From the NCBI GenBank assembly GCA_003641645.1, contig QNAZ01000066.1, forward strand, positions 1-5,523: a DNA stretch of 5,523 nt, in the 5' to 3' direction. The DNA is from Thermodesulfobacteriota bacterium. Its GTDB lineage: Bacteria > Desulfobacterota > Thermodesulfobacteria > Thermodesulfobacteriales > Thermodesulfobacteriaceae. Below, one piece after another: positions 5,417 to 5,523 of the stretch (positions are counted from its first letter, which is position 1; every line of letters begins with the position of its first letter). The notes beneath the pieces are model-generated. The model was not told the origin of the DNA. It saw only the letters and a program-made list of their open reading frames with translations, and made no database searches. The position numbers and the translations under genes were made by a program.

Positions 5417-5523
5417 AGTTTCCTCCTTTCAACTTTTTATCATAAAAATTCTTTTCTGCATTTATGAAAAACTTTATAAGTTCTAAACATTCATCATTCA
5501 TTCCTTTTGCTTTTAGTAACAAA
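5391..5523 (-). CDS. C-terminal end of an unknown leftward gene (partial)
   Basis: On the minus strand one frame stays open from the window edge (first full codon at 5522-5520) to TGA at 5391-5393, giving 43 residues: a helical charged segment (MNDECLELIKFFINAEKNFY) and a basic tail (DKKLKGGNYELRNNSL). The other two frames have stops in this stretch. It overlaps the start of the next gene by 26 bases, and its Lys-Gly-Gly codons double as that gene's AAAGGAGG ribosome binding site, a typical phage arrangement. An internal ATG (codon 8) has its only purine-rich stretch directly against it, too close to serve as a ribosome binding site, so the gene most likely begins beyond the window. The family is unknown. 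Confidence 0.6.
   Translation of the reverse strand, partial: LLLKAKGMNDECLELIKFFINAEKNFYDKKLKGGNYELRNNSL

Noticed and set aside
1..5523. tRNA genes, CRISPR arrays, insertion sequences or attachment sites
   Set aside because: No cloverleaf-like GC-rich segment, no regularly spaced repeats, no transposase or integrase motifs and no terminal inverted repeats were seen.

Overview
This window looks like a piece of a strongly AT-rich, tightly packed genome of a tailed bacteriophage or phage-like element. The signs are a DnaB/T4 gp41-type replicative helicase and a UvsW-type SF2 helicase in one transcription unit with small unrecognised proteins, almost no intergenic space, overlapping genes, strong AAAGGAGG-type ribosome binding sites and heavy use of A/T-rich codons (AGA, ATA, AAA). 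The promoter and ribosome binding sites are of ordinary bacterial type, so a bacterial host read by a sigma-70-like RNA polymerase is likely. The host cannot be named from the sequence.

Layout. The left 1 kb is read rightward. It holds the 3' end of a gene whose product resembles the C-terminal end of guanidino-modifying (penteine/amidinotransferase, DDAH-like) enzymes, then a complete gene for a phosphatidylserine-decarboxylase-like pyruvoyl proenzyme. Everything from about 1022 to the right edge is read leftward. From upstream to downstream these genes are: an incomplete gene at the right edge, an unrecognised 151-residue protein, a consensus sigma-70 promoter with extended -10, two unrecognised small proteins (85 and 95 residues), the UvsW-like SF2 helicase, a small lysine-rich helical protein, and the DnaB-like replicative helicase. 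The two transcription units converge on a shared TTAA in which both stop codons overlap.

How the genes may work together. The leftward unit is a replication/recombination module: one helicase to unwind the fork, one to remodel branched DNA, and a small protein between them that could be a loader or mediator (inference from position only). The replicative helicase ends in an acidic tail closing with DIDDLIPF, very like the C-terminal tip of bacterial SSB (DDDIPF), which suggests a docking tag for host or phage replication proteins. The rightward pair suggests small-molecule, lipid or base-modification chemistry on amino-acid-derived groups. Its substrate is unknown and it is the most unusual cargo here. 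No RNA genes, insertion sequences, CRISPR array or convincing repeats were seen.
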